Positions 51,869 through 61,243 of a DNA stretch of 64,000 nucleotides are shown one piece after another (position 1 is the stretch's first letter; the number at the start of each line of letters is the position of its first letter). A program made the position numbers and the translations under genes. The notes beneath the pieces are model-generated. The model was not told where the DNA came from. It saw nothing but the letters and a program-made list of their open reading frames with translations, and ran no database searches. Origin of the DNA: Algoriphagus chordae (GTDB taxonomy: Bacteria; Bacteroidota; Bacteroidia; Cytophagales; Cyclobacteriaceae); contig NZ_QKZT01000012.1 of NCBI RefSeq assembly GCF_003254055.1, forward strand, positions 1 to 64,000. The letters are read 5' to 3'.

Positions 51869-52981
51869 TTATTGTTTAGATACCACTTTAAGCTTAGCAA
51901 AAACATCCTCTTTCAATTTCAGATCCCGATCAAAAAGTAAGGGGTAATTAGTACGTCCGCGTACTGGAAAGTTATTCAACCAACTTTTCCCATCATGCAA
52001 TCCCCACAGCGTTACTCTTGTGATTTTGTCCTTATGCTTCTGGAACAGCTGAAAAAGATCTGCATATCGCTGTGCAAGCTTGGCTTCAGCTTCCGGAGAA
52101 ATTCCATTTACAAAGGGATTATACTCTGGTGAATTTGCGAAATTGATATTCAAATCTGCTCCCTCTGAATTATTAGGTCTAGGAAGCACGTCCACGTCCA
52201 ATTCTGTGATGACTACCTTAAATCCTGCTTCAGCAATTTCAATTATTCCTTTTTCAATTTCATCCAATGAAGGTCCTCCCAAGGTGTAATGTCCTTGCAT
52301 CCCTATGGCATCGACACGAATCCCTTCCGCTTTCATTTCCTTCGCCAGTTTCAAAATCCCAGCTCGTTTTGAGGCTTTCCATACATTATAGTCATTGTAG
52401 TAAAGCTCGGCGGCTGGATCTACCTCATAAGCCTTTCGAAAAGCATTTTTGATAAAATCCTTTCCAGCAATCTGATACCACTTTGACTCGCGGAAAGTCC
52501 CATCTTCATTGAATACCTCGTTCACCACATCCCAACCGTCAATCTTGCCTTTATAGCGTCCAGCCACAGTTTGGATATGATCTTCCATTCTGGCAAGTAG
52601 TTTATCCTTGTCCAGTGGTTCTCCAGATTCATTTTCAAAAACCCAGTTGGGAACTTGCTGATGCCAAACCAAGCAATGACCAATCGTAAAGGCATCCATT
52701 TTCTCACCCAAAGCCACATAGGCATCTCCAAAATCAAAGGAATAAACCTCAGGCTTGGGATGTACCAAGCTCCATTTCAGCCCATTCTCAGGGCTTAAGC
52801 TATTGAAATGCTCCTCAATCAGCGGTAAAGCTCCTGCTTCCTTTCCCGAAACCTGCTGCCCATTTACGGCAACTCCTATGTAAAAGCTTTCTTTAAAAAG
52901 GTCTTTAACTCCATTCTTTTTCGGCTTTTGCGAAGAAAAAATTATAGTAAGAAGAATAAAGGTTAGGCTTGTTCTCAACAT
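51869..52981 (-). CDS. GH10 endo-1,4-beta-xylanase
   Basis: A 370-residue secreted enzyme cutting internal xylan bonds. It has a signal peptide (1-17). GH10 hallmarks are H-C-L-V-W-H-Q-Q-V-P near 102-111, acid/base E155 in W-D-V-V-N-E, Y-N-D-Y-N near 195-199 and nucleophile E260 in V-I-T-E-L-D-V. The segment W-G-x-x-D-G-K-S-W-L near the end matches the substrate-binding loop. No carbohydrate-binding module or sorting domain follows. It is a single gene convergent with the flavoprotein gene and likely works in the periplasm or at the surface. Confidence 0.95.
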   Translation of the reverse strand: MLRTSLTFILLTIIFSSQKPKKNGVKDLFKESFYIGVAVNGQQVSGKEAGALPLIEEHFNSLSPENGLKWSLVHPKPEVYSFDFGDAYVALGEKMDAFTIGHCLVWHQQVPNWVFENESGEPLDKDKLLARMEDHIQTVAGRYKGKIDGWDVVNEVFNEDGTFRESKWYQIAGKDFIKNAFRKAYEVDPAAELYYNDYNVWKASKRAGILKLAKEMKAEGIRVDAIGMQGHYTLGGPSLDEIEKGIIEIAEAGFKVVITELDVDVLPRPNNSEGADLNINFANSPEYNPFVNGISPEAEAKLAQRYADLFQLFQKHKDKITRVTLWGLHDGKSWLNNFPVRGRTNYPLLFDRDLKLKEDVFAKLKVVSKQ

Positions 52982-53137
52982 GGTTATCTTGGTTTAATAG
53001 GCATTGACAAATTAGCAAAAAGAATATTCATAACCTGATTAGCCTGAAATGAGGTTTCAGAACCAGAATTTACGAACATTAACAAAGCAAAATTCTATTA
53101 TTTGACAAAAGTCAAGGTATAAAGTTTTGTATCTACC

Positions 53138-53145
53138 TAGCTTTG
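53138..53145 (+). promoter_or_regulatory. Putative -7 box of the beta-helix/cytochrome operon
   Basis: TAGCTTTG matches TAnnTTTG, 28 bp before the ATG at 53174. No good -33 TTG lies at the expected distance, so this is tentative. Confidence 0.35.
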
Positions 53146-53173
53146 AAACGATTATTAACCCAGCAAATAAATC

Positions 53174-54466
53174 ATGAAACAACTCAATTTCCTCGCTCTA
53201 CTTCTAGTTTCTATTATTGGATTCAGCTGCAGCAGCTCTTCGAACGAACAAACTTTTGACAGTTCAGAACTGCCAAGAATGACTCAGGAGCAAACTGAAA
53301 AGGTTATTGAGGATTTCATCATGGCTGAAGATGGTGCCACCATCCAAATCCCTGCTGGTTTCTATGAGTTAAACACCCAATTGATACTCGACAACAAATC
53401 GAATATCACGATCCAAGGTGCAGGTATGGAGGAAACAGTGCTTTCTTTCAAAAACTTAAAGACAGGCGGCGAAGGAATCAAATTGGTGGGAAATAATCTA
53501 ACCATCCAAGATTTAACCGTAGAAGATGCACCTGGGGATGGCGTGAAAGTGCAGCATACCGATGGGATTACCTTCCGTAGAATCAACGTCACCTGGACCA
53601 ACGGCGACAAGTCCAAGAATGGTACTTACGCGATCTATCCAGTTCAGTGCAAGAATGTCATGATCGACGAAGTAATCGCTTCTCATTCTCGTGACGCAGG
53701 AATCTATGTTGGACAATCAGAAAACATCATTGTCAAGAATTCTCTTGCCTTCGGAAATGTAGCAGGAATCGAAATTGAGAACTCTGATAATGCAGAGGTT
53801 TTTGGAAATGTAGCCCGTAATAATTCGGCTGGAATCCTAGTTTTCAATCTCCCAGGTTTGCCGAAGGGTGATGGAGCAAAAACAAAAATTTACGATAACG
53901 AGATCATCGAAAACAACCATAAAAACTTTGCTACAGCAATGGGAGAAAGTGCAAATGGAAATACGATAACAATGGTACCCCCAGGAACTGGAATAGTTCT
54001 ACTTGCGGCCAAAGAAGTGGAAATCTACAATAACCGCATCCTTCGCAACAAAACTACTGGTGTCGCCATTGCAAGCTATCAGATCACTGGTTTCCCAAGT
54101 GAGGCCCCTAACTGGTCTCCATTTACCAGCGACATTTATGTGCATGATAATGAATACGATCGTACCAAAGGCTTCCCGGATTTGAGCAGAGAACTGGGAC
54201 AATTGATCAGCATTTACAATGCACATGGCAAAGCCAAAACGCAGGATATCATCTATGATGGTATATGGGATGAGGCTATCAGCGCAGATATCACCACTAA
54301 TCCGATGAGAATCTGTCTTTCCGAAGAAGGCATAGAAGACCTATTCTTTACCCGTTTCGACCTGACTGAAGGCGAGGACAATATCAAGGCCTTTGCGGAT
54401 GCTTCTCCCTTCCAAAACTGTAGCGTACCTGTAAATACAAACGTCAGCGCAATCGCTGAAATGTAA
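53174..54466 (+). CDS. Parallel beta-helix repeat lipoprotein
   Basis: 430 residues with a lipobox (G-F-S-C at about 16-19), hence lipid-anchored. The region 55-330 is built of right-handed parallel beta-helix repeats with many asparagine-ladder turns (I-T-I-Q-G-A-G-M, I-V-K-N-S, V-A-R-N-N-S-A-G-I), as in polysaccharide lyases and C5-epimerases. Its TAA overlaps the ATG of the diheme cytochrome gene by one base. Such beta-helix plus SO2930-type cytochrome pairs recur in Bacteroidota. The substrate is unknown. Confidence 0.85.
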   Translation: MKQLNFLALLLVSIIGFSCSSSSNEQTFDSSELPRMTQEQTEKVIEDFIMAEDGATIQIPAGFYELNTQLILDNKSNITIQGAGMEETVLSFKNLKTGGEGIKLVGNNLTIQDLTVEDAPGDGVKVQHTDGITFRRINVTWTNGDKSKNGTYAIYPVQCKNVMIDEVIASHSRDAGIYVGQSENIIVKNSLAFGNVAGIEIENSDNAEVFGNVARNNSAGILVFNLPGLPKGDGAKTKIYDNEIIENNHKNFATAMGESANGNTITMVPPGTGIVLLAAKEVEIYNNRILRNKTTGVAIASYQITGFPSEAPNWSPFTSDIYVHDNEYDRTKGFPDLSRELGQLISIYNAHGKAKTQDIIYDGIWDEAISADITTNPMRICLSEEGIEDLFFTRFDLTEGEDNIKAFADASPFQNCSVPVNTNVSAIAEM

Positions 54467-55557
54467 TGTCAAAAAGTAGAATTTTCTGGGGGTTCAATCT
54501 AGTACTCGCTTTGGCGATAATCACCTTTGCCTGTCAAAACGAACCCGCTAAAACCGAATCCAAAGCCGTAGTCTTGAAAGAGGAAATAGCATCTGGAGTT
54601 TTTCCTTATGGAAGGCTGTCGACCTATGGATTCTTCTCGGGTGAATTGAATGAATTGACTCCTATCGAAGAGGTAATCCCATACAAGCCTGCATCCTCCT
54701 TATTCACAGATTATGCGCTGAAAAGCCGTTTTATTTTCTTTCCTGAGGGGCAAAAAGCGACACTTACTTCCAATGAACTGGATTTCCCGCAAGGCACAAT
54801 TCTCATCAAAAACTTCTATTATCCAGAAGACTTCAGGCAGCCAGAAGATGCCCGTAGAATTATTGAAACTCGCTTGCTGATCAATGAGGAAAATGGATGG
54901 GTAGCCTATCCTTACATCTGGAATGAGAGCCAGACTGAAGCCATTCTAAAAGTAGTAGGTGGAGAAGTTGAGGTTTCTTTCACCGATTACGATGGAAAAG
55001 ATCAGGTGATCAACTACCTCGTTCCCAACAAAAATCAGTGCAAAACCTGCCACAATAAATCCGAAACTTTGACGCCTATTGGAGTAAAAGTTCAGCACTT
55101 AAATAATGAGCTAGAATTCAACTCAGGCAAAGCCAATCAATTAGCACATTGGACTGAGTTGGGTAAGTTGGAAGGATTCGAAGGTGAAAATACACATCCA
55201 GCGATGATCAATTACGAGGACAAGAATCTTCCTCTGGACGATAGAGCGATGGCTTACTTAGACATCAATTGTTCTCATTGCCACAGCGCGGAAGGTCCTG
55301 CGAGTACTTCGGGGCTTTTTCTCACTTACGATCAAACAGATCCTAGAAAGCTTGGTGTAAACAAGATCCCTGTAGCCGCAGGAAATGGAGCTGGGACCTT
55401 TGACTTTGATATCGTGCCAGGCAAGGCTGATGAATCCATCATTACGCATCGTATGAACTCTACCGAAGTTGGTATCGCAATGCCGGAACTTGGCAGAACT
55501 ACAGTCCACAAAGAGGGCGTTCAACTGATCAAGGATTGGATTAACAGTATGAATTAA
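54466..55557 (+). CDS. SO2930-type diheme c-type cytochrome lipoprotein
   Basis: A 363-residue lipoprotein (F-A-C at 21-23). It has two heme c sites, C192-K-T-C195-H196 and C269-S-H-C272-H273, matching the SO2930 diheme family. The N-terminal part is beta-rich with a conserved Y-G-R-L-S-T-Y-G-F-F block. It is probably an electron carrier at the periplasmic face that works with the beta-helix protein encoded immediately upstream in the same operon. The final electron acceptor is unknown. Confidence 0.88.
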   Translation: MSKSRIFWGFNLVLALAIITFACQNEPAKTESKAVVLKEEIASGVFPYGRLSTYGFFSGELNELTPIEEVIPYKPASSLFTDYALKSRFIFFPEGQKATLTSNELDFPQGTILIKNFYYPEDFRQPEDARRIIETRLLINEENGWVAYPYIWNESQTEAILKVVGGEVEVSFTDYDGKDQVINYLVPNKNQCKTCHNKSETLTPIGVKVQHLNNELEFNSGKANQLAHWTELGKLEGFEGENTHPAMINYEDKNLPLDDRAMAYLDINCSHCHSAEGPASTSGLFLTYDQTDPRKLGVNKIPVAAGNGAGTFDFDIVPGKADESIITHRMNSTEVGIAMPELGRTTVHKEGVQLIKDWINSMN

Positions 55558-55701
55558 TAGCCTATTAAAAATTAGGAATACGAATCCATTACAAGTGAAA
55601 GCTTAATTTGAAGATACGGAAAGCGTGTCAGTCGGAGTATTAAATATTCTTTGAACATACAAAAATGAAATGACAGTAATTTAGTTTGGAACCATAACCA
55701 T

Positions 55702-55750
55702 GGTCACCTTGAGCGAAGTCGAAAGGTTCTCGACTTCGCTCGAACTGACC
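55702..55750. repeat. REP-like palindrome (GAGCGAAGTCGA)
   Basis: Perfect 12-bp arms GAGCGAAGTCGA (55711-55722) and its complement (55730-55741) with a 7-nt loop, flanked by GGTCA and TGACC. A truncated direct copy AGCGAAGTCGAGGA follows at 55786-55799. This sequence type is a widespread dispersed repeat in Bacteroidota. Confidence 0.8.
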
Positions 55751-55922
55751 AGCTTTTGATGTCCTCAAATCAATCTGTCATTGGTAGCGAAGTCGAGGAC
55801 AATAACTTCACTTACTTATTTTAAGGCTCCTTCGATTTCGAGACTCTCGTCTCTCAAGTGCTCAGGCAGACACCGTCATCACTCTTTTGTAAATTTTAAA
55901 TTTGACTCTCTGTGATTAAACA

Positions 55923-55955
55923 AAAATACCTCCGCCATGAAGACGGAGGTATTTT
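55923..55955. terminator. Bidirectional terminator
   Basis: AAAATACCTCCG (55923-55934) pairs with CGGAGGTATTTT (55944-55955). It serves the minus-strand beta-barrel gene and possibly the plus-strand cytochrome operon. Confidence 0.88.
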
Positions 55956-55973
55956 TTCTATATAACGCTTCCA

Positions 55974-56567
55974 TTAGAAAGTATACCCAGCAGATAACTT
56001 GAATCCCCTGTTGTACACATCAGCATCGCTGTCTTTGAAGATCGGAGTGAAACCGTAATCATAAGAAGCCTGCACATTGAATCCTTTTGGGAGATTATAG
56101 CCTAGACCTAGCACCAAGCCTATATCAGTTTCTTTGATAGCATCTGAGTCGTAAGAAATCGTATTCCCAAAGAAATCCCCTTCAAATTTGGAGCCTGCCA
56201 AGAATGAAATCTGTGGACCAGCGAAGATGTTAATCCCATCTGTAGGATAGAATCTAAAAAGAACGGGAACATCCACATAATTCAAGATAGCACGGCTATC
56301 GGCAAAATCATCATTTTGGGTTCCCTTCACAGAGTAGTAAACTCCAGGCTCCAGTGCCAAGCGATCTGTCATAAAGAGCATAGTGTAGCCTCCCACATGA
56401 AATCCCACTCTATTACTGTAGTCATTTTCCGAGACATCACTACCACCAAAATTGAAGAAATTGGCTCCTCCTCGAAGACCAAAGCCCCCTAATTTTTCGG
56501 ATGATTGTGCATGAGATAGCTGAACTGCGCAGAGTCCAATAGCAAGAAATAACAATACTTTTTTCAT
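55974..56567 (-). CDS. Outer-membrane beta-barrel (PorT/porin-family) protein
   Basis: 197 residues from the ATG at 56567, which gives a tidy signal peptide (M-K-K-V-L-L-F-L-A-I-G, cut after S-H-A-Q). The mature protein is an eight-strand-type small barrel: G-L-R-G-G-A-N-F-F-N-F-G-G, repeated G-x-x-x-G-x-x strands and the terminal G-F-K-L-S-A-G-Y-T-F, with the final aromatic residue recognised by the BAM complex. Function is undefined. Confidence 0.85.
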   Translation of the reverse strand: MKKVLLFLAIGLCAVQLSHAQSSEKLGGFGLRGGANFFNFGGSDVSENDYSNRVGFHVGGYTMLFMTDRLALEPGVYYSVKGTQNDDFADSRAILNYVDVPVLFRFYPTDGINIFAGPQISFLAGSKFEGDFFGNTISYDSDAIKETDIGLVLGLGYNLPKGFNVQASYDYGFTPIFKDSDADVYNRGFKLSAGYTF

Positions 56568-56624
56568 AGTCAAATACTAGTTGGTTTCCCGGAGTATTCC
56601 CATGACCATGCCAAAAGCGATTAG

Positions 56625-57707
56625 TTAATCCAAGTGGCCAATTACTTTTTTGTCGATATAGTTGGAGTTCAATAGACTCAATGCTCCCATATACTTCAGG
56701 TCAAAATTCAGCGTATCGCCTACCTTATAGTTATTAGGATTTTCTCCTAGGTTGATAATCACCATATCAGAGCTCGCTCCCAGTATATCATAAGAACCGT
56801 CCTTTGCGATAAGGTATTTGGTATCCACATCTAAGAGTCCGATATCAATAATCGCTCTAAATGAGCTCTTCCCATAGAGAGTTTCATCCAACTCCATCAC
56901 ATCTCCTTGAGGGTTAGCTGCCAGATTACCAACGGGTAACAGAGGTTTTTCCTGCATTTCTATAATCTCCGCATGCAGTTCAAACACATCATCGTGCATT
57001 CCTTCTATTATCTTTTCTTCAAACAAATTCACCCCAAAATATAGCGTCTCACCCACTCGGAAATGATTGATTCCTTTAGGCAATTGCTGCGTTAGCATGA
57101 GCGGAATTGTCACAGAGGTCCCAGCAGAAATCCATGGGATTTTCTTATTGAATTGGAGCTCAATGATCTGCTTATACAGCGAAAGCTGAATCAGTTTATC
57201 GGTGGAAGGCATGACTCCGTTGAGACAATTCAAATTCGTCCCAAGACCGATGATCTCAATGTTTGGAAGCTCAAAAATTTGGGAATAAAATTCCACTAAT
57301 TGTTCTCCCATCACGCCCTCGCGAAGATCTCCAGTTTCGACCATAATAATGATCTTATGAGATTTCCCTTGGTCCTTAGCCTCCTCAGAGATCCATCTGA
57401 TCGTCTCCAGTTCGGAATTCAAACTGACATCAGCAAACTGCACCATCTTGCCAATATTTCTCTTGGAAACAGGCTTGATATAGACCGTTTGGATTTCAGT
57501 CTTCAAGGATTTAACCATTGCAAGATTAGAAATTCTACTATCATGGATTTCCTCCACTCCTAGTTTGATCAGCTCTTGCAGAAAAAGTCTGTTGCCACAG
57601 AATAGCTTGGACACAACTCCCCAAGAGATTTCGTTACTGGAAAATTTCTCTTTCAGAAACTCGAAGTTATCCTTCAGTTTTGTGCTATTTAGTGTGATAT
57701 AAGCCAT
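56625..57707 (-). CDS. Alanine/ornithine racemase-family PLP enzyme
   Basis: A 360-residue enzyme with the N-terminal alanine racemase TIM barrel. The PLP lysine is K34 in V-V-S-K-L-F-C-G-N, and H-F-R-V-G-E-T-L-Y-F-G lies in the second half of the barrel. The short beta-rich C-terminal part differs from true Alr and fits the ornithine/alanine racemase subfamily. It is last in an operon with a sodium symporter and an acetyltransferase, suggesting import and conversion of an amino acid. Which one is unknown. Confidence 0.82.
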   Translation of the reverse strand: MAYITLNSTKLKDNFEFLKEKFSSNEISWGVVSKLFCGNRLFLQELIKLGVEEIHDSRISNLAMVKSLKTEIQTVYIKPVSKRNIGKMVQFADVSLNSELETIRWISEEAKDQGKSHKIIIMVETGDLREGVMGEQLVEFYSQIFELPNIEIIGLGTNLNCLNGVMPSTDKLIQLSLYKQIIELQFNKKIPWISAGTSVTIPLMLTQQLPKGINHFRVGETLYFGVNLFEEKIIEGMHDDVFELHAEIIEMQEKPLLPVGNLAANPQGDVMELDETLYGKSSFRAIIDIGLLDVDTKYLIAKDGSYDILGASSDMVIINLGENPNNYKVGDTLNFDLKYMGALSLLNSNYIDKKVIGHLD

Positions 57708-57708
57708 T

Positions 57709-58149
57709 TTATTTAGTCAACCTCATTTCAAGGTATTTATTGGTAAAGCCGATTCTTTCATAAAGTTTCTTAGCAGGATTCTCTGGCTCTACATGCAGTG
57801 CAATAGATCCATTGGCCATTTTGATTGCCATTTCCATAATTTTCCCACCTATTCCCTTACCTCTTTGCTCGGCATCTACAGCAATATACACCAAGATATT
57901 TTCTGGTATATACCCAGACATACCGGTTTTGTTCATAATTAATGCACCAAGAAGTTTACCTTTCTCACGAGCCATCACGACAAAACCTCCTGCATGAAGG
58001 CTTTGATCAAGTGCATAATCGAGGCACTTCATAATATCATCCTTCGGGTCGCCATACTCGCCAAGGTGAAAGAAAAGGAAATCCGCAATCTCATTCTTTT
58101 GCAAATAAGTCGCGTTGTCAATAGTAGATAGAGTTTCTAGTTTGATCAT
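57709..58149 (-). CDS. GNAT-family N-acetyltransferase
   Basis: A 146-residue enzyme with the acetyl-CoA binding motif A region V-D-A-E-Q-R-G-K-G-I-G-G-K-I-M near 90-104 and the terminal L-Y-E-R-I-G-F motif B. It overlaps the symporter gene by 4 bp and precedes the racemase by one base. It probably acetylates an amino acid or amine handled by this operon. The substrate is inferred from context only. Confidence 0.85.
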   Translation of the reverse strand: MIKLETLSTIDNATYLQKNEIADFLFFHLGEYGDPKDDIMKCLDYALDQSLHAGGFVVMAREKGKLLGALIMNKTGMSGYIPENILVYIAVDAEQRGKGIGGKIMEMAIKMANGSIALHVEPENPAKKLYERIGFTNKYLEMRLTK

Positions 58150-59582
58150 ATAGATTTTAACTTTGAACTGTAATTTTTTTCATAATAAATCACTGACAAA
58201 AAGGTCAGCAAAGAGAGCGTAAGCCCGAATAAATTGGCATCTAAGCCCAGTGGAAGGGAGACCTCTGAGATTATCAATCCGGCAGTCAAACTCCCGCCCG
58301 CGATCATAGATGAAGTAGCCGCTGTGGCGCTGGTCTGCCCAAAGAACAAACCTGCTATCACTGGCACAAATAACCCAGAAACCATAAAGGCATAGGAATA
58401 TAGCATCAAACTCAAAACTTCCGTCATCTGCCAGGCAATTATAATTGCCACAATCCCAATCCCCAAGGTCAATATCTGGGAGATTTTCATCTCTTCTTTA
58501 AGAGACTTAGAAGTGTAATATTTCCCTAAAATATCCGTGGTCAAATTCCCAGAAGCCGCCATCAGGCAGGAATCTGCCGTAGAAAGAACTGCTGAGAAAT
58601 AAGCTGACATCATCAAACCCAAAATACCCGCAGGTAAGATCTGACTTAGCAAAACAGGTAACCCCATTTCAGGATCCATTGCAGTAGTAAAACCCTCTAA
58701 TGCTCCCTGCTCTACCGCCACTCTTGATAGTAAACCCAAAGAAACTCCTAAAAGTGCCATGATGGGCCATTCAAATAGCCCCGCGATAAACCAGGCCTTC
58801 TTGGCAGACTTCACATCTCGAGCTGCAAAAATTCGCTGATACAAGGTCATACCCACAAACCAAATAGGAATTATAGTAATGCCCCAGTTGGCGAGATCCT
58901 GCCAGCTGAGATTGGAAAAGGAGAAAAACTCCTGCGGCAAAGTGCTCTGAATGCCATTCCAACCACCTACATAATTATATGAAATCGGAATCCCGATAAA
59001 CATCAATCCAGCCATCAACACGATCCACTGAATAGTGTCTGTATAAATCACAGCTTTCAATCCACCCATCACGGTATAAATCACCGCTACAGCTCCCATG
59101 ATCAGAAGTGCATAGGAAAGGTCAAGCTCCTCAAAAGTCCCAGAAGCGAGCTTTGCACCTGCCAATAATTGTGAGGAAGTAAATCCTAAGTATCCTAGGA
59201 AGCAGATGACTGCTGCGACTTTGGCTGTGGTGGAATTGTACAGATGCCCGATGATCTGCGGAAAGGTAAAAAACTTAGCAAAAGCTGGGTCGGACTTTAC
59301 TCGAGGAATCAAAACAACTGCGGCTAGCCAAGCCCCCAATAATCCTGTAAAAAGCATCCAGGAACCCGACATCCCCATCACAAAACCTAATCCTCCTAGA
59401 CCAATAGAGAAACCTCCTCCTACATCAGTCGCTACTACCGAAAGACCGATATGCCAGTGACCGATATTCCGCCCCCCCACATAGTAATCCTCCTGACCTG
59501 AATTCTTTCTCATGTAAAAATACCCTACTCCCAGCATAGCCAGCATGTAGGCGACAAAGATCCCCAGATCTAAATAACTCAT
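58146..59582 (-). CDS. Sodium:solute symporter family transporter
   Basis: A 478-residue inner-membrane protein with 12-13 helices. Family signs are Y-Y-V-G-G-R-N-I near 34-41, then G-G-L-G-F-V-M-G, and S-A-Y-F-S-A-V-L-S-T-A-D-S-C-L-M-A-A in the second half, the conserved S-T-A-D-S sodium-binding motif. It opens the symporter-GNAT-racemase operon, so amino-acid-like cargo is more likely than sugar here. Confidence 0.92.
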   Translation of the reverse strand: MSYLDLGIFVAYMLAMLGVGYFYMRKNSGQEDYYVGGRNIGHWHIGLSVVATDVGGGFSIGLGGLGFVMGMSGSWMLFTGLLGAWLAAVVLIPRVKSDPAFAKFFTFPQIIGHLYNSTTAKVAAVICFLGYLGFTSSQLLAGAKLASGTFEELDLSYALLIMGAVAVIYTVMGGLKAVIYTDTIQWIVLMAGLMFIGIPISYNYVGGWNGIQSTLPQEFFSFSNLSWQDLANWGITIIPIWFVGMTLYQRIFAARDVKSAKKAWFIAGLFEWPIMALLGVSLGLLSRVAVEQGALEGFTTAMDPEMGLPVLLSQILPAGILGLMMSAYFSAVLSTADSCLMAASGNLTTDILGKYYTSKSLKEEMKISQILTLGIGIVAIIIAWQMTEVLSLMLYSYAFMVSGLFVPVIAGLFFGQTSATAATSSMIAGGSLTAGLIISEVSLPLGLDANLFGLTLSLLTFLSVIYYEKNYSSKLKSI

Positions 59583-59770
59583 ACCTATTTTCTATTTGTA
59601 ACAAAACCTTCTTAAAATATAATTTTTCAAAGTTAAGCATAAAGGCTCGTATTCAAAATTTTATTGGGTTTAAAGGACTGATTTGGTCATTGAGTACAAT
59701 GATGGATTGGAATAGTTCAATAACGAGAAGTGAAAGCAAGTCTGGCACAAGCATTATATCTTATACAAAC

Positions 59771-60964
59771 CTAGTTTTCTTCTTCTATCTGTTTTTGAAT
59801 CTCTGATATCCAACTTTTCTTGTAATCTAACAGGTAATCAGGTGTAACTCCCTTTGTTTCGTATTTGAGAAATTGACTATGGGCTTTGGATGGCAGGATA
59901 ACTAAAAATCCAGAAGATGGAAGTGTATGGTAATCATTTGGTTTTATTTCATAAGAAAGTGCACCTCTTGTCTTATCTCCATAGGTAAGGACATTATCAA
60001 ACTCCTTTAATTTCGCAGTGAATTGCTCTGCATTGCTACCCGTACTAGCATTAGTGATCACATATATTTTGTGGTCTTTCAGGTATTTCTTAAGCTGCTT
60101 CAATAAAATATCAGAATTCCTGTCTCCACCGCCTCCATTGTCTCGTAAATCTACTATGAGATGTGACTTGGTCAGTTTACCTTCTAATGATCTATAAAAA
60201 TCTTCAGCCTCTGATAACAGCGGATAGAAAGAATCAAAACTGCCTACTTTTATATAATCCGTGTCAGCCGAAAGCTCCTTGAAGAGAAATACCTCATCAG
60301 GATAAGGGTTTTTTATAAAATAAGTTGACGCAGTATCTTTCTTTATACCAGCTCTTAGAATCACTCCCTCATTTATCCTCTCGTGATAACTGATTAACCT
60401 TTTAGAAGGAAACTGTGCACCAATAACCTTATAGAAATTATCTGAAATGGGTATGAATTTGTAAATAATATCTCCCCTACTCCACTGCTCCAAATTACTT
60501 TTCAAAACAACTCCAAGATACGCCTTAGCCTGTTCATCGTACACAACAGCTATTGAAAAGTCATCATTCATTGGATAGATACCCTCTACCTCGTTCAGAG
60601 ACTTATCCTGAAGATTACCTAGCAACTGGTCAAGATCACCTTGATAAGTAGGGTAAGTTACATAGGAGACAGTTGTGCTATCCATTGCTTTTTCCAAAGC
60701 TCCCATATGCCAATCATTTAAGGGCAATAGCACACGATTAATAAGCTCTAAACAGTCATAATACGGCATTTGGGATGTAACAGATTTCTGCACAGTATTG
60801 AAAGTCGCCTCATAGGCTGACTTATTCTTCTTATAGGAAGGGAGCTTTTGTACTTTTTCGTTTAAAAAAGTTAAGTCAGCTTCACAATCACAAGTTTGCA
60901 CTTGCGCCTGTGTAATCAGAGCCGATCCTAGAAACAGTAGTAAAACAATTAAATATTCTCTCAT
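59771..60964 (-). CDS. Secreted S41-family peptidase
   Basis: 397 residues with a signal peptide (ends I-T-Q-A-Q). The C-terminal S41 core contains L-I-V-D-L-R-D-N-G-G-G-G near 263-273, and T-N-A-S-T-G-S-N-A-E-Q-F with the likely nucleophile Ser. It also has the T-R-G-A-L-S-Y region that normally ends the catalytic dyad. There is no PDZ domain, and the N-terminal half is divergent. Peptidases of this type in Bacteroidota are tail-specific proteases or retain only peptide-binding roles. A single gene. Confidence 0.85.
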   Translation of the reverse strand: MREYLIVLLLFLGSALITQAQVQTCDCEADLTFLNEKVQKLPSYKKNKSAYEATFNTVQKSVTSQMPYYDCLELINRVLLPLNDWHMGALEKAMDSTTVSYVTYPTYQGDLDQLLGNLQDKSLNEVEGIYPMNDDFSIAVVYDEQAKAYLGVVLKSNLEQWSRGDIIYKFIPISDNFYKVIGAQFPSKRLISYHERINEGVILRAGIKKDTASTYFIKNPYPDEVFLFKELSADTDYIKVGSFDSFYPLLSEAEDFYRSLEGKLTKSHLIVDLRDNGGGGDRNSDILLKQLKKYLKDHKIYVITNASTGSNAEQFTAKLKEFDNVLTYGDKTRGALSYEIKPNDYHTLPSSGFLVILPSKAHSQFLKYETKGVTPDYLLDYKKSWISEIQKQIEEEN

Positions 60965-61243
60965 AAGTTAATTAATTATGGTAATCGTTAAAAGCCTGCA
61001 AATGGACTCCTTTGTAAACTATCCAGATAGCCTTGAGACTAAGAATCTCAAAAACCTAACTGTCTTTTCGAGTACCCATAATAAGAATTAATTGGACTAA
61101 AAACCCAAAAATAGCGCTTAATTGACAGGGAGATTTACCAAAACCCATTCCAGCATAAACTTGATCATACCGGTTTGGCTATGCGTCGTGCGACGTTAGG
61201 AGTATGGACTCCATAGCCTGTGTTCTCAGCTTTTATTTTATAT
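60965..61243. other. Spacer holding a structured element
   Basis: 279 bp between two minus-strand genes. Apart from the three-way-junction element at 61177-61218 (listed separately) no gene or terminator is seen. Confidence 0.5.
61177..61218. repeat. Perfect three-way-junction (cloverleaf-like) element
   Basis: The outer stem GGCTATG (61177-61183) with CATAGCC (61212-61218) encloses two hairpins: CGTCG-tg-CGACG (61184-61195) and GAGT-atgg-ACTC (61200-61211). Only four bases (61196-61199) are unpaired at the junction. It is not a tRNA: there is no anticodon arm or T-loop. Confidence 0.7.

Larger units (their letters stand above)
55558..55973. other. Spacer rich in dispersed palindromes
   Basis: 416 bp between convergent genes. 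It holds a REP-like palindrome (55702-55750), a partial second copy (55785-55799) and a bidirectional terminator (55923-55955). No gene is seen. Confidence 0.7.

Noticed and set aside
61177..61218. A tRNA gene, suggested by the 7-bp outer stem
   Set aside because: Only 42 nt, two arms instead of three, no T-loop or anticodon sequence.
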